From: Corynebacterium meridianum
Lineage (GTDB): Bacteria > Actinomycetota > Actinomycetes > Mycobacteriales > Mycobacteriaceae
DNA length: 64,000 nt
NCBI RefSeq assembly: GCF_016342265.1
Contig: NZ_JAEIOS010000009.1
Coordinates: 248,001 to 312,000, forward strand
Direction: 5' to 3'
The notes below the pieces were generated by a model, which did not search any database, was not told the DNA's origin, and saw only the letters and a program-made list of their open reading frames with translations. Each line of letters begins with the position of its first letter. The stretch's first letter is position 1. The position numbers and the translations under genes are program-made. Below are positions 9,811 to 18,603 of this stretch, in pieces.

Positions 9811-9844
9811 AAGCGCGCCCACGGTCGACCCGTGAACGCGCTTC
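9811..9844. terminator. Terminator between methyltransferase and glgC
   Basis: AAGCGCG (9811-9817) pairs with CGCGCTT (9838-9844), with an inner stem CACGG/CCGTG. It lies between two convergent genes. Confidence 0.75.
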
Positions 9845-9914
9845 CTGCCGTTGTTGCCTCGCTTGCCGGTGTCACCGCGACAAGCGCGGCAGCCAGTGCA
9901 ACCTGTCCAGCAGG

Positions 9915-11132
9915 CTAGACCACGACGTTTTTACCGATGCAGACTACCCCGCCGGCACTCACGGTGAAACGCCCGGCGTCCCGCCCATGATCGACGCCGA
10001 TGAACTCACCTTCGGAGATCACCACGTTCTTGTCGAGGATGGCGTGTCGGACGACGGCGTTCTTGCCGACCCGAACACCCGGCATCAGTACGGAGCCCTC
10101 GACGGTGGCGCCTTCCTCGATGACGACGTTGGCGGAGAGCACCGAGTTCCGCACAGTTCCACCGGAGATGATGGAACCCGAGGCGACCATGGATGACTGG
10201 GCGATACCGCCCTGGACGAACTTCGCGGGCGGGTAGTTCCCGGTGTCCGTGTTGTGGATCGGCCAGCGTCGGTTGTAGAGATTGAACACCGGGTGCACGG
10301 AGATCAGGTCCATGTGCGCCTCGTAGAAGGCGTCGATGGTACCGACATCACGCCAGTAGCCGCGGTCCCGGTCGGTGGCACCCGGAACCTGGTTCGAGGA
10401 GAAGTCGTAGACGTGGGCCTCGTTTTTTTCCACGAAGTAGGGGATGATGTCCCCGCCCATGTCATGATCCGAGTCCTCGTTCTCCGCGTCCGCCTTGAGT
10501 GCCTCGAGGAGGGCTTCGGTGGTGAAGACGTAGTTGCCCATCGACGCGAACGTCATGTCCGGGTCATCCGGGGTCGCCGGCGGATCGGATGGCTTCTCCA
10601 GGAACTCGGTGATCCGGCCGTCGTCGTTCGATTGGATGCAGCCGAAGGCGGTCGCCTCGGACCGTGGCACCCGGATACCGGCGACGGAGACGGACGCGCC
10701 GGACGCGATGTGTTCCTCCACCATCTGGCGGGGATCCATGCGGTAGACGTGGTCGGCACCGAAAACGATGACGTACTCGGGGTCCTCGTCGTAGATGAGG
10801 TTGAGCGACTGCAGGATCGCGTCCGCGGATCCGGTGAACCACCGCTTCCCCAGACGTTGCTGGGCGGGCACAGGGGTGATGTACTGCCCTGCGAGTCCGG
10901 CCAGCTGCCACGACTGGGAGATGTGCCGGTCGAGGGAGTGGGACTTGTACTGTGTCAGCACACAGACCTTCATGTACCCGGCGTTGACCAGGTTGGACAG
11001 GACGAAGTCGATCAGCCGGTAGGTGCCCCCGAAGGGCACAGCGGGTTTGGCTCGGTCCTCCGTCAGGGGGGACAGACGCTTACCCTCACCGCCGGCGAGG
11101 ACGATGGCTAGGACATGTGGTTGGCTCCTCAC
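9915..11132 (-). CDS. glgC: Glucose-1-phosphate adenylyltransferase
   Basis: 405 residues. It makes ADP-glucose for glycogen synthesis. The nucleotidyltransferase N-domain has [17 protein letters not shown] and [19 protein letters not shown], and IEFLEKP-like [12 protein letters not shown]; the C-terminal left-handed beta-helix hexapeptide domain begins near residue 290. The GTG at 11132 is preferred: TACAGT ends 7 nt before it, and the protein then begins close to the nucleotidyltransferase core. An ATG at 11153 in the same frame is the alternative. Divergent from glgA. Confidence 0.95.
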   Translation of the reverse strand: MRSQPHVLAIVLAGGEGKRLSPLTEDRAKPAVPFGGTYRLIDFVLSNLVNAGYMKVCVLTQYKSHSLDRHISQSWQLAGLAGQYITPVPAQQRLGKRWFTGSADAILQSLNLIYDEDPEYVIVFGADHVYRMDPRQMVEEHIASGASVSVAGIRVPRSEATAFGCIQSNDDGRITEFLEKPSDPPATPDDPDMTFASMGNYVFTTEALLEALKADAENEDSDHDMGGDIIPYFVEKNEAHVYDFSSNQVPGATDRDRGYWRDVGTIDAFYEAHMDLISVHPVFNLYNRRWPIHNTDTGNYPPAKFVQGGIAQSSMVASGSIISGGTVRNSVLSANVVIEEGATVEGSVLMPGVRVGKNAVVRHAILDKNVVISEGEFIGVDHGRDAGRFTVSAGGVVCIGKNVVV

Positions 11133-11385
11133 AGAATCCACTGTATAAGACATTGGTCACGTGTGGTGGGCGTTCACCGGAATTGACTGCAGCGAAAGTG
11201 CGAAACCCGTGGCCACGGCCGCAGACGTGCCGGAATGCTGTATGTCACACCGGACTGCGCACCGTGTTCCGGGGACCCGGAGCCGGGAGAACCACGACCG
11301 GACCGGACTCCGGCACGCGACACAGGTCCGGGACCACGCCGGCCCGGTACACCCCCTGACAGGAGGGAATTCCGGGACAAAGCTC

Positions 11386-11408
11386 CACCGCAAACTGTGT
11401 TTGCGGTG
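11386..11408. repeat. Perfect inverted repeat in the glgC-glgA intergenic region
   Basis: CACCGCAAAC (11386-11395), loop TGT, GTTTGCGGTG (11399-11408). There is no T-run, so it is more likely an operator or mRNA-structure element than a terminator. The rest of the 360-base intergenic region holds both promoters and no evident gene. Confidence 0.6.
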
Positions 11409-11482
11409 CCCGGGAACCGGTAGCCGCACGGCATCCTCCCCTCCCCCCGCCCGCTGTTCCTGCAGGCACGGTCCGGCGCGGC

Positions 11483-11495
11483 TATCGTCGGTGGC
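11483..11495 (+). promoter_or_regulatory. -10 element of leaderless glgA mRNA
   Basis: TATCGT (11483-11488) lies 7 nt before the glgA ATG and no Shine-Dalgarno sequence is present, so transcription probably starts at or next to the start codon. No good -35 is visible. Confidence 0.5.
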
Positions 11496-12683
11496 ATGCG
11501 AGTTGGAATGATGACCAAGGAATATCCCCCGGAGATCTACGGCGGTGCCGGCGTCCACGTGACCGAGTTGACCCGCTACATGCGCGAACTCGTCGAGGTC
11601 GATGTGCACTGTATGGGCGCGGAGCGGGATGAACCGAACACGTGGGCCCACGGCGTCGATCCCGCGCTGGCCGACGCGAACCCCGCCATCCGGACCCTGT
11701 CGACGGGTCTGCGCATGGCGAATGCGGTGTCGGGCGTTGACGTGGTCCATTCACACACCTGGTACGCCGGTCTCGGTGGACACCTGGCGGCCCGCCTGTA
11801 CGGTATCCCCCACGTCGCGACGGCCCACTCCCTCGAACCGCACCGCCCGTGGAAGCGGGAACAGCTCGGCGGCGGCTACGACGTCTCGAGCTGGTCCGAG
11901 AAGAACACCATGGAGTACGCGGACGCGGTCATCGCCGTGAGCGAGAAGATGAAGGGCGCGATCCTCGACGCCTATCCGCGGATCGACCCCGACCGGATCC
12001 ACGTCGTGCTGAATGGCATCGACTGCGAGCTGTGGCAACCGCGACCGACCTTCGACGACGCAGTCGAGTCCCGGGGTTCCTCCGTACTGGCCGAGCTCGG
12101 TGTCCACCCGGACAAGCCTATCGTCGCGTTCGTCGGCCGGATCACCCGGCAGAAGGGCGTCGGGCACCTGGTCAAGGCCGCGAAGATGTTCGATCCGGAC
12201 GTGCAGCTGGTCCTCTGCGCCGGGGCTCCCGACACCGAGGAGATCGCCGCGGAGACCACCGCCCTGGTCGATGAACTCCGTTCCTCGCGGGGAAGCGGGG
12301 TGTTCTGGGTGACGGAGATGCTGCCGAAGGAGAAGATCCAGGAGATCCTCACGGCCGCCGACACCTTCGCCTGCCCGTCGATCTACGAGCCTCTCGGTAT
12401 CGTGAACCTCGAGGCGATGGCCTGCGGCACGGCGGTCGTCGCCTCCGACGTCGGCGGTATTCCGGAGGTCGTCGTTGACGGTGAGACCGGTACCCTCGTG
12501 CACTACGACGAGAACGACCCCGAGACCTTCGAGCGTGATCTGGCGTCCGCCGTGAACGCGATGGTCGCGGATCGCGGACGGGCCCGTCGCATCGGGGAGA
12601 TCGGGCGACGCCGAGCGGTCGAGGAGTTCTCCTGGGCGACGATCGCGGAACAGACCATCGACGTCTACCGCTCCCTGATGTGA
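11496..12683 (+). CDS. glgA: Glycogen synthase, actinobacterial GT4 type
   Basis: 395 residues. A GT-B glycosyltransferase of family 4: N-terminal KEYPPEIYGGAGVHVTEL, the central IVAFVGRITRQKG, and the C-terminal nucleotide-binding CPSIYEPLGIVNLEAMACGTAVVAS with the E-x7-E motif. It extends alpha-1,4-glucan from ADP-glucose; mycobacterial relatives (GlgM) make maltose-1-phosphate, so the exact product is uncertain. Divergent from glgC, which supplies the donor. The downstream GH32-like gene follows closely. Confidence 0.94.
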   Translation: MRVGMMTKEYPPEIYGGAGVHVTELTRYMRELVEVDVHCMGAERDEPNTWAHGVDPALADANPAIRTLSTGLRMANAVSGVDVVHSHTWYAGLGGHLAARLYGIPHVATAHSLEPHRPWKREQLGGGYDVSSWSEKNTMEYADAVIAVSEKMKGAILDAYPRIDPDRIHVVLNGIDCELWQPRPTFDDAVESRGSSVLAELGVHPDKPIVAFVGRITRQKGVGHLVKAAKMFDPDVQLVLCAGAPDTEEIAAETTALVDELRSSRGSGVFWVTEMLPKEKIQEILTAADTFACPSIYEPLGIVNLEAMACGTAVVASDVGGIPEVVVDGETGTLVHYDENDPETFERDLASAVNAMVADRGRARRIGEIGRRRAVEEFSWATIAEQTIDVYRSLM

Positions 12684-12742
12684 ATGCCACCCACCACTCA
12701 CACCCGACACACACTGACACCGATTCCGGAGTCCGATCACCG

Positions 12743-14197
12743 ATGACCTACACCACCCACCGCCCTGAACTGCACGTCACCGCCGAGCAGGGGATCCTCA
12801 ACGCCCCTGCGGGCGCGATCCGGGACGCCGATCTCTGGCACGTGTTCCTGCAGTACCAGCCGACCCAGGGGGCCCCGGCCCGGTGGGCCCACCAGGCCCT
12901 CGATGTCACGAACCCCTACGACTGGGACGTCTGCGACGATGTCCTCGCCCCGGAGGGGACAGAGATTCAGGTCCGCGCGGGGTCGGTCGTCGCGGTCGGC
13001 GACAGCGGTGCCGCGGAACTCTTCTTCACCTCCGTGACAAGGGACGGGACCGAGGTACACGTCGCATCCGTCCCCGCACTGTCCGAGACGGTCGCCGAGC
13101 TCGACGATGACGCCCTCACCCTCGATTCGTCGGTGTCCAGGATCGGCCGGGTGCTGGGGGACCACGACGGGTGGCACAATTTCCGCTCGCCGTGTGTCCT
13201 GGCGGACGGCCCCGGCAGGTGGCTCATGCTGGCTGTGACCGGGGACGTCGAAGAACCCCGTCTGGTCATTCTCGACTCCACGGATCTCCGGAACTGGGAG
13301 GTGCGCGGACCGATGAGCTTCGAGGGTGATCCGGGCGTCAGCGGTGGGCACTGCATGGTCAGTCCACGCCTGCTCCGACTCCGCGACGAGATCGACGGGG
13401 AACTGTGGGACGTCCTGCTGACCACGATCGAGCAGGAGGGTGGCCCGGACATCTCCGGATATCTCGTCGGATCGTTGACCGGCGCCCGTTTCACCGTGCA
13501 GACCCCATTCACGCGGATGGACTTCGGCCACGATTTCACCAGGCCCCGGAACACCAACTTCATCGGGACCGGTACGGGCGAGCAGCACAGCGACAGTGCG
13601 CTGGTCTTCGGGTTGATGAACGGCGTCGGACGCAAGGATGACCCGACCGGGCACCGGAGTCTCGCCGAGGAGAACTGGGCCAACTGTCTGTCCATGCCCA
13701 GGCTGGTCACCCTGCAGGGCGGACGACTGTTCCAGACGCCCACTCCCGGTCTGCCCGATGTCATCCCCGGGACCACCGCGGCACGGATGTTCACCGCCAT
13801 ACTCGATGCCGGCGAGGGTTCAGTCAGTATCGATGTCCTCGACGGCTCGGGCGAGCCGGCGGTCACGGTGACCCATCACGGTGACCGCGTGACCCTAGAC
13901 CGCTCGATGAACGCGGCGCATGGTGGAGATCCGGTAGCGTCCGGGCCCCTCGCGGAGGCGGACACAGATTCCCTCACCGTCATCGTCGACGGATCCACGG
14001 TGGAGGTCTTCGTGGACGGCGGTGTAGCGGCACTCGCCAGCCGGGTCTACTTCACCGACGGTTGCAGCGGTTTCACCGTCCACACCGAGGGCGGCGCGAG
14101 GGTTCTACGAACGATGAATCTGGGCCCACTCCCCCACGACTCCACCGACCTCGGTGATGTCAGGGACGCATTCGATCCCGACTCTGTGGATCGCTGA
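12743..14197 (+). CDS. GH32-fold protein with substituted catalytic residues
   Basis: 484 residues. The beta-fructosidase (GH32) layout is clear: RPELHVTAEQGILNAPAG at the N-terminus, FLQYQP, MDFGHDFTRPRNTNF, ENWANCLSMPRLVTLQGGRL, and a C-terminal beta-sandwich with VDGSTVEVFVDGG. All three catalytic motifs are altered. WMNDPNG reads ILNAPAG (nucleophile Asp to Ala21), RDP reads RSP (148-150), and EC reads HC (203-204). It is therefore probably a non-hydrolytic sugar- or glucan-binding relative. An in-frame GTG at 12680 overlaps the glgA stop and is the alternative start. Confidence 0.82.
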   Translation: MTYTTHRPELHVTAEQGILNAPAGAIRDADLWHVFLQYQPTQGAPARWAHQALDVTNPYDWDVCDDVLAPEGTEIQVRAGSVVAVGDSGAAELFFTSVTRDGTEVHVASVPALSETVAELDDDALTLDSSVSRIGRVLGDHDGWHNFRSPCVLADGPGRWLMLAVTGDVEEPRLVILDSTDLRNWEVRGPMSFEGDPGVSGGHCMVSPRLLRLRDEIDGELWDVLLTTIEQEGGPDISGYLVGSLTGARFTVQTPFTRMDFGHDFTRPRNTNFIGTGTGEQHSDSALVFGLMNGVGRKDDPTGHRSLAEENWANCLSMPRLVTLQGGRLFQTPTPGLPDVIPGTTAARMFTAILDAGEGSVSIDVLDGSGEPAVTVTHHGDRVTLDRSMNAAHGGDPVASGPLAEADTDSLTVIVDGSTVEVFVDGGVAALASRVYFTDGCSGFTVHTEGGARVLRTMNLGPLPHDSTDLGDVRDAFDPDSVDR

Positions 14198-14213
14198 GGA
14201 TCCGCCGTTCACG

Positions 14214-14258
14214 GTGCAAAGGAGGCGGGGCCCGGTCAGGGCCCCGCCTCCTTTGCAC
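14214..14258. terminator. Strong bidirectional terminator
   Basis: Perfect 20-base arms (14214-14233 and 14239-14258) with the 5-base loop GGTCA, rich in GGCGGGGCCC, flanked by AAA/TTT in the arms. It lies between the convergent GH32-like and rlmA genes. Confidence 0.9.
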
Positions 14259-14269
14259 CTACCACCGGG

Positions 14270-15136
14270 TCAGCGGACCTGGAGGCGGGTCACCGTGGCA
14301 CGCGCCGTGAGCGTCATGTGTTCCGGGAGACGGGCCGCACGCTCCGCGAGCAGATCGGACGGAATGTGCCGCGCGGACGGACTCATTCCCGTCTGGGTCG
14401 CGATCGACTCCTGGTCGAGGCGCATCGTGAACTCGACGAGCTCCGGTTCACCCACCGGATCGAACCAGTCGGAGGATTGCTCGACGACCTGGTGTGCCTG
14501 CCCCTCGGGGACGTCGAGGATTCCCAGCGGCTCGCGGAGCTCCGTCAGGTGCCCCGCTTCCGCGGTAAGTACGACGACCTGGCCGCCGGGCTTGAGAACC
14601 CGGGCGAACTCCTCCGGGTTCGAGGGGGCGAAAACCACCGTCACGACATCGACCGAAGAGTCGCGCAGCGGCAGACGGTGCCGGGCGTCCGCTACGACTG
14701 CACCGACCCTGGGATGGCAGGCGGTGAGTCGTTCGGCGGCCGGGACGGACAGGTCAATGCCGACGCCGCGGGCGCCTTCGACGTCGTCGAGCGTGTGCGA
14801 GAGGTAGTATCCGGTGCCCGCGCCGATCTCACAGATCACCGGGTGAGCGTCATCGTCGACACCGGCGTCATCGAGAGCGAGCTGGACGGCCCCGGTGACC
14901 GCCTCGACGAAGGGGGCGTAGTGCCCACGGGAGAGGAAGGTCTCACGCGCCGTGACCATGCTGTCATCGTCCGCACGGTCCGCGTGGACCTCGTCGATGG
15001 TGAGAGTCGCGTACCCGGAGCCCGCGATGTCGTACTGCCTGCCAGAGGCACTGCCCAGCCGGGAGCCGCAGCTGTCGAGGCTCAGAGGACTCCCATCCAC
15101 CGGATCCGCCAGGACATCGGAGATATCTGTGAGCAC
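14270..15136 (-). CDS. rlmA: RlmA-family 23S rRNA (guanine-N1)-methyltransferase
   Basis: 288 residues. After a short N-terminal region (VDGSPLSLDSCGSRLGSASGRQYDIA; the zinc-ribbon cysteines of classical RlmA are mostly lost, one Cys remains) there is a class I SAM fold: VICEIGAGTGYYL, GIDLS, ADARHRLPL, VFAPSNPEEFARVLKPGG. Relatives methylate G745/G748 of 23S rRNA. The GTG at 15136 has AAGGAG 10 nt upstream and was preferred over the upstream ATG at 15172. Confidence 0.85.
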   Translation of the reverse strand: MLTDISDVLADPVDGSPLSLDSCGSRLGSASGRQYDIAGSGYATLTIDEVHADRADDDSMVTARETFLSRGHYAPFVEAVTGAVQLALDDAGVDDDAHPVICEIGAGTGYYLSHTLDDVEGARGVGIDLSVPAAERLTACHPRVGAVVADARHRLPLRDSSVDVVTVVFAPSNPEEFARVLKPGGQVVVLTAEAGHLTELREPLGILDVPEGQAHQVVEQSSDWFDPVGEPELVEFTMRLDQESIATQTGMSPSARHIPSDLLAERAARLPEHMTLTARATVTRLQVR

Positions 15137-15322
15137 GTCGGGGAAACTCCTTAACGTTGGTGAGTGGAACAACTGACCGGCAACGCCGGTAATCCGACTC
15201 CGCTGCGGTACGGCCGGTCAGCGCGGTTCATGATACCCGCATGTTCGTTGCGCGCAGCGAAGGAGCCGACGGTGGTGCCTCACGGTCGATCTCGTCGACC
15301 CCGAGGAACAGTGAACAGAAGA

Positions 15323-15356
15323 TCGGACCGCCCGAGGTGCGCACCGGACGGTCCGA
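15323..15356 (-). terminator. Terminator downstream of DUF3117 gene
   Basis: TCGGACCG (15323-15330) pairs with CGGTCCGA (15349-15356), 19 bases after the DUF3117 stop and followed on the minus strand by TCTTC. The rest of 15137-15322 shows no gene; it holds the upstream region of rlmA. Confidence 0.65.
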
Positions 15357-15374
15357 GCAGAGCTTAGGTACGGG

Positions 15375-15542
15375 TCAGCCGGCAGCCTCGACCAGGAGGG
15401 CACCCAATTCAGCCGCCTCCTCCTTGTTGAGTTCGACCACGAGGCGTCCACCACCGTCGGTGGGGATGCGCATGACGATCTTGCGTCCTTCTTCAGCCGC
15501 TTCCATCGGGCCGTTTCCCGTCCGGGGCTTCATAGCTGCCAT
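15375..15542 (-). CDS. DUF3117 small conserved protein
   Basis: 55 residues, MAAMKPRTGNGPMEAAEEGRK-type start and GGGRLVVELNKEEAAELGALL, the whole of the DUF3117 family. Highly conserved in actinobacteria and short by nature. The ATG at 15542 has AAGGAG with 9-nt spacing; an upstream GTG at 15560 overlaps that ribosome site and is less likely. Function unknown. Neighbours gpgS and glgA are also its neighbours in mycobacteria. Confidence 0.9.
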   Translation of the reverse strand: MAAMKPRTGNGPMEAAEEGRKIVMRIPTDGGGRLVVELNKEEAAELGALLVEAAG

Positions 15543-15645
15543 TACGTCCAGCTCCTTCACAAGCTTGTGTTTTAAGAAGTATCGGTTACCAGCCTAGTCT
15601 TTTTTCGGCCCACCGGGGCCTGCCTGTACCGGGTGCCGTGCGGAA

Positions 15646-15942
15646 TCAGTCCGCCGTCGCGTGAACCCGGTCGAGTTGGGCGCGGAGGTCGGCGACCTTC
15701 GCCTCGTAGGCTTCGACAACCCGGTCGACCTCGTCCATCCGGTATCCGCGGAGCACGGTCCGGAACCGGATGTCATCGACACGTCCCTCGCGGACCGCGG
15801 CGTCGTTGTGCAGCCGCACATCGGAGACCTGTTCCTCGAACGGGGGCAGCGTCTCTCCGCGTCCGAACAACACCCCGAATACGACGGTGAACACGACGAT
15901 GAGGACCAGCAGAATGCAGATGTAGATGATCCAGGTCAACAC
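15646..15942 (-). CDS. DivIVA-domain membrane protein
   Basis: 98 residues. One N-terminal membrane helix (about 3-26, WIIYICILLVLIVVFTVVF) then a DivIVA-type segment (about 55-95: DIRFRTVLRGYRMDEVDRVVEAYEAKVADLRAQL). The F-x-x-V-x-R-G-Y-x-x-x-E-V-D motif is the DivIVA N-domain signature, which senses membrane curvature. GTG start with GAGGAG 9 nt upstream. It follows gpgS with 67 nt between, the same neighbour order as in mycobacteria, and may have a polar-growth role. Confidence 0.85.
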   Translation of the reverse strand: MLTWIIYICILLVLIVVFTVVFGVLFGRGETLPPFEEQVSDVRLHNDAAVREGRVDDIRFRTVLRGYRMDEVDRVVEAYEAKVADLRAQLDRVHATAD

Positions 15943-16009
15943 AGGGGTTAGCTCCTCGGGGGCGGACCGCTCTTCGCGGTGACAGACACTTCCTTCAACC
16001 CGGTCAAGG

Positions 16010-16795
16010 CTACCCGCCGGTGGCGACGGGGTACAGCGTGGACAGGGCGGGGCGTTCGGGGACGACGCATCCGCCGGTGAGGGGGACACCGTTCCGCGAC
16101 AGAATGGCAGCCACCACCGCATCGGCGACCGGTTCGAGTTCCCGGGTCGGTTTGTTGCGGTGCCTGCGGACACCGAGATCGACGAAGGTGACGGCATCTG
16201 CTCCGAACCTGGCCACGACATCGAGCAGGAGGGCAGCCTCGACGCCCCAGCCCGTGACGAAGGGAAGATCGAACGCGGCGGCGCGGCGGATCCCGTACTC
16301 GCCGGTCAACGGCTGGCGGATATGGGCGAGTTCCGGGTGCAGCGCCCGTAGCAGTGGCAACGCAGTGAGCCGCGTGACCCTACCACCCCCGTCGGAGTCT
16401 TCCCCGAGGGGCCTGCGGTGGTCTCCCTTGACGAGCTGCACCCCCGGATCCGCGAAGGGGGCGGCCAACGCGCGCACCATACCCGGTGCGGGATCGACGA
16501 GATCCGCGTCGACGAACACGATCACCGACCCACGGGCGGCGGCGACACCACGCCAGAGAACCTCGCCTTTCCCGGGACGGACCGGGGTCCCCGGGATCGC
16601 CTCCTCCCGGGTCAGTACCCGGGCTCCCGCAGCACGGGCGCGCGCCGCGGTCCGGTCACCGGATCCGGAATCGATGACGAGAACCTCACCCGGTCCATCG
16701 GCCAGGACAGCCTCCACCACCCCGGCGACCGTCGTCTCCTCGTCGAGGGCCGGAATCACCACGCTGACATTCAGCAGCCCGGAGCCCCCGCTCAC
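16010..16795 (-). CDS. gpgS: Glucosyl-3-phosphoglycerate synthase-like GT81 glycosyltransferase
   Basis: 261 residues. GT-A fold: VSVVIPALDEETTVAGVV, LVIDSGSGDRT, the metal-binding VFVDADL (DxD), LTGEYGIRR and the GWGVEAALLLDV segment. GpgS transfers glucose from a nucleotide sugar to 3-phosphoglycerate; in mycobacteria this starts methylglucose-lipopolysaccharide synthesis. The GTG start overlaps the folP stop in GTGA, so translation is coupled. Shorter at the N-terminus than mycobacterial GpgS. Confidence 0.88.
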   Translation of the reverse strand: MSGGSGLLNVSVVIPALDEETTVAGVVEAVLADGPGEVLVIDSGSGDRTAARARAAGARVLTREEAIPGTPVRPGKGEVLWRGVAAARGSVIVFVDADLVDPAPGMVRALAAPFADPGVQLVKGDHRRPLGEDSDGGGRVTRLTALPLLRALHPELAHIRQPLTGEYGIRRAAAFDLPFVTGWGVEAALLLDVVARFGADAVTFVDLGVRRHRNKPTRELEPVADAVVAAILSRNGVPLTGGCVVPERPALSTLYPVATGG

Positions 16796-17685
16796 ACGAG
16801 CCCCCGGATCGCTGACAGCGGGCGAACCTCTCCGCGGATCGCCGCGGTCATGCGTAGCACGTCGACGGTGTCGCCCACCTCGTGTACCCGGAAAGCCGCG
16901 ACCCCGCGGGCTGCGGCCCAGGCCGTCGCCGCGAGGGTTCCTGCGACCCGGCGTTCCAGGGGGCGCCCGACGGTCTCCCCGATGAAGTCCTTGTTGGACA
17001 ACGCCATGAGGACGGGCCACCCGGTCTCCACCAGTTCATCGACGCGCCGCAGGAGCTCGAGCCCGTGGAAGGTGTTCTTCCCGAAGTCGTGTGTGGGATC
17101 GATGAGAATCAGGTCCTCGGGAACGCCGCACGCCACCGCGCGTTCCGCGAGAGCGGTCGTTTCGGCGATCACCGACGCGACCACATCGTCGTAGTGGACG
17201 CGGTGCGGCCTGGTCCGGGGCGTTGCTCCCCCGGTGTGCGAACAGACGTAGCCCACCCGGTGGGCACCGGCCACCTCGACGAGTTCCGGGTCGTGTCCCG
17301 CCCAGGTGTCGTTGACCAGCCTGGCCCCGGCGGTGATCGCGGCATCCGCGACCCCGGCGCGCCAGGTGTCGACCGAGACGGCAACTCCGGGGTGCCGCTG
17401 CGCAGTTGCGGCGATGAGCGGAACGACGCGTTCGATCTCCTCGTCCTCACCGACGTAGTCCCCTGGTCCGGCCTTTACGCCACCGACGTCGATGATGCCC
17501 GCACCGGCGGCGACCGCGGCGTCGGTTCGCGCGAGGGCATCCTCGAGCGCGAAGGTGGCGCCCCGGTCGTAGAAGGAGTCCGGTGTCCGGTTGATGATGG
17601 CCATGACGGTCGGCAGACCATCGTCTTCCCCGTACCCGGAGCGCCTTCGCAGCACGGGGCTAGGCCCGGGCGTCGGCGGCTGCAT
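16792..17685 (-). CDS. folP2: FolP2-type dihydropteroate synthase homologue
   Basis: 297 residues. TIM-barrel pterin-binding fold with MAIINRTPDSFYDRG (the NxTPDSF motif), DVGGVKAGPG in place of the usual DIGGxSTRPG, VSVDTWRAGVA, LVNDTW, and a C-terminal FRVHEVGDTVDVLRM. The changed second motif is typical of FolP2 proteins, which in mycobacteria do not replace FolP1. Directly coupled to gpgS, so a role linked to that pathway is possible. The start overlaps the LOG gene; a GTG at 17655 just after the LOG stop is the alternative. Confidence 0.85.
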   Translation of the reverse strand: MQPPTPGPSPVLRRRSGYGEDDGLPTVMAIINRTPDSFYDRGATFALEDALARTDAAVAAGAGIIDVGGVKAGPGDYVGEDEEIERVVPLIAATAQRHPGVAVSVDTWRAGVADAAITAGARLVNDTWAGHDPELVEVAGAHRVGYVCSHTGGATPRTRPHRVHYDDVVASVIAETTALAERAVACGVPEDLILIDPTHDFGKNTFHGLELLRRVDELVETGWPVLMALSNKDFIGETVGRPLERRVAGTLAATAWAAARGVAAFRVHEVGDTVDVLRMTAAIRGEVRPLSAIRGLV

Positions 17686-18460
17686 CGCGGGCGGCTCTTT
17701 CGTCGGCTTCCCGGGCCATACCCCGGTGGACGGCACAGATGTGTTCCACGGCCTCCTCCGGGGAGTCGGTCACCATGATCAGCTTCGTGTCCTCGGGTGA
17801 GATCATGCCGTTGGCCAGGAGCTGCTCCCGGATCCAGTCGACCAGCCCGGACCAGAAGGACGTGCCGAGGAGGACGATCGGGTAGTTGGTGATCTTCCCC
17901 GTCTGCACGAGGCAGAGTGCCTCGAATAGCTCGTCGAGGGTGCCGAAGCCCCCGGGAAGACAGACGAACGCCTGGCTGTACTTCAGGAACATCGTCTTGC
18001 GGACGAAGAAGTACCGGAAGTGGAGACCGAGGTCGATGTAGGGGTTGAGGCGTTCCTCGTGGGGAAGCTCGATTCCGAGACCGACGCTCATGCCGCCCCC
18101 CTCGGTCGCACCCCGGTTCCCGGCCTCCATCAGACCTGGTCCGCCGCCGGTGATCACGGCGTAGTCGGCGGCCACGAGGCGTTCGCCGAGTTCCCTGCCG
18201 AGCGCGTAGTATTCCGTCCCCTCCCGCTGACGTGCCGACCCGAATACGGTGACGGCCGGAGGCATCTCCGCCAGGGCACCGAAGCCGTTGACGAATTCGC
18301 TCTGGATGCGCAGTACCCGCCAGGGATCCTCATGCAGCCAGTCGGTCGATTTCTGGGTGTCCAGGAGACGCTGGTCGGTGGTGGATTCCTGGGTGCCGCC
18401 GTGCCGCACCAGTACGGGGCCGCGCATGTAGCGGTTCTGGTCCGTGGTGTTCTCGCTCAT
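17660..18460 (-). CDS. LOG-family (TIGR00730) nucleotide 5'-monophosphate phosphoribohydrolase
   Basis: 266 residues. Rossmann-like lysine-decarboxylase-like fold with VTVFGSARQ, ITGGGPGLMEAGNRGA and the catalytic CLPGGFGTLDELFEAL (PGGxGTxxE). LOG proteins hydrolyse cytokinin-type nucleotides, releasing base and ribose phosphate. ATG with AAGGAC 6 nt upstream. First gene of the run LOG-folP2-gpgS-DivIVA, with overlapping or short junctions. Confidence 0.92.
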   Translation of the reverse strand: MSENTTDQNRYMRGPVLVRHGGTQESTTDQRLLDTQKSTDWLHEDPWRVLRIQSEFVNGFGALAEMPPAVTVFGSARQREGTEYYALGRELGERLVAADYAVITGGGPGLMEAGNRGATEGGGMSVGLGIELPHEERLNPYIDLGLHFRYFFVRKTMFLKYSQAFVCLPGGFGTLDELFEALCLVQTGKITNYPIVLLGTSFWSGLVDWIREQLLANGMISPEDTKLIMVTDSPEEAVEHICAVHRGMAREADERAARDAAADARA

Positions 18461-18603
18461 CGGTGTCCTTCACGGTTGTGGTCGGGGTGTCACGTGCCGG
18501 GGTACTGCACCACGAGGGTAGCGGCTCCCGCCGGATACGGGTGCCGTGCCCCACGGACGCGACGGCGTACCCGGACGAGTCAGCGCTGCACCGACCGGTG
18601 TCA

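Noticed and set aside
11160..11185. GlxR/CRP-like site in the glgC-glgA region
   Set aside because: TGTGG and TCACC are 6-7 bases apart with mismatches; too weak to call.
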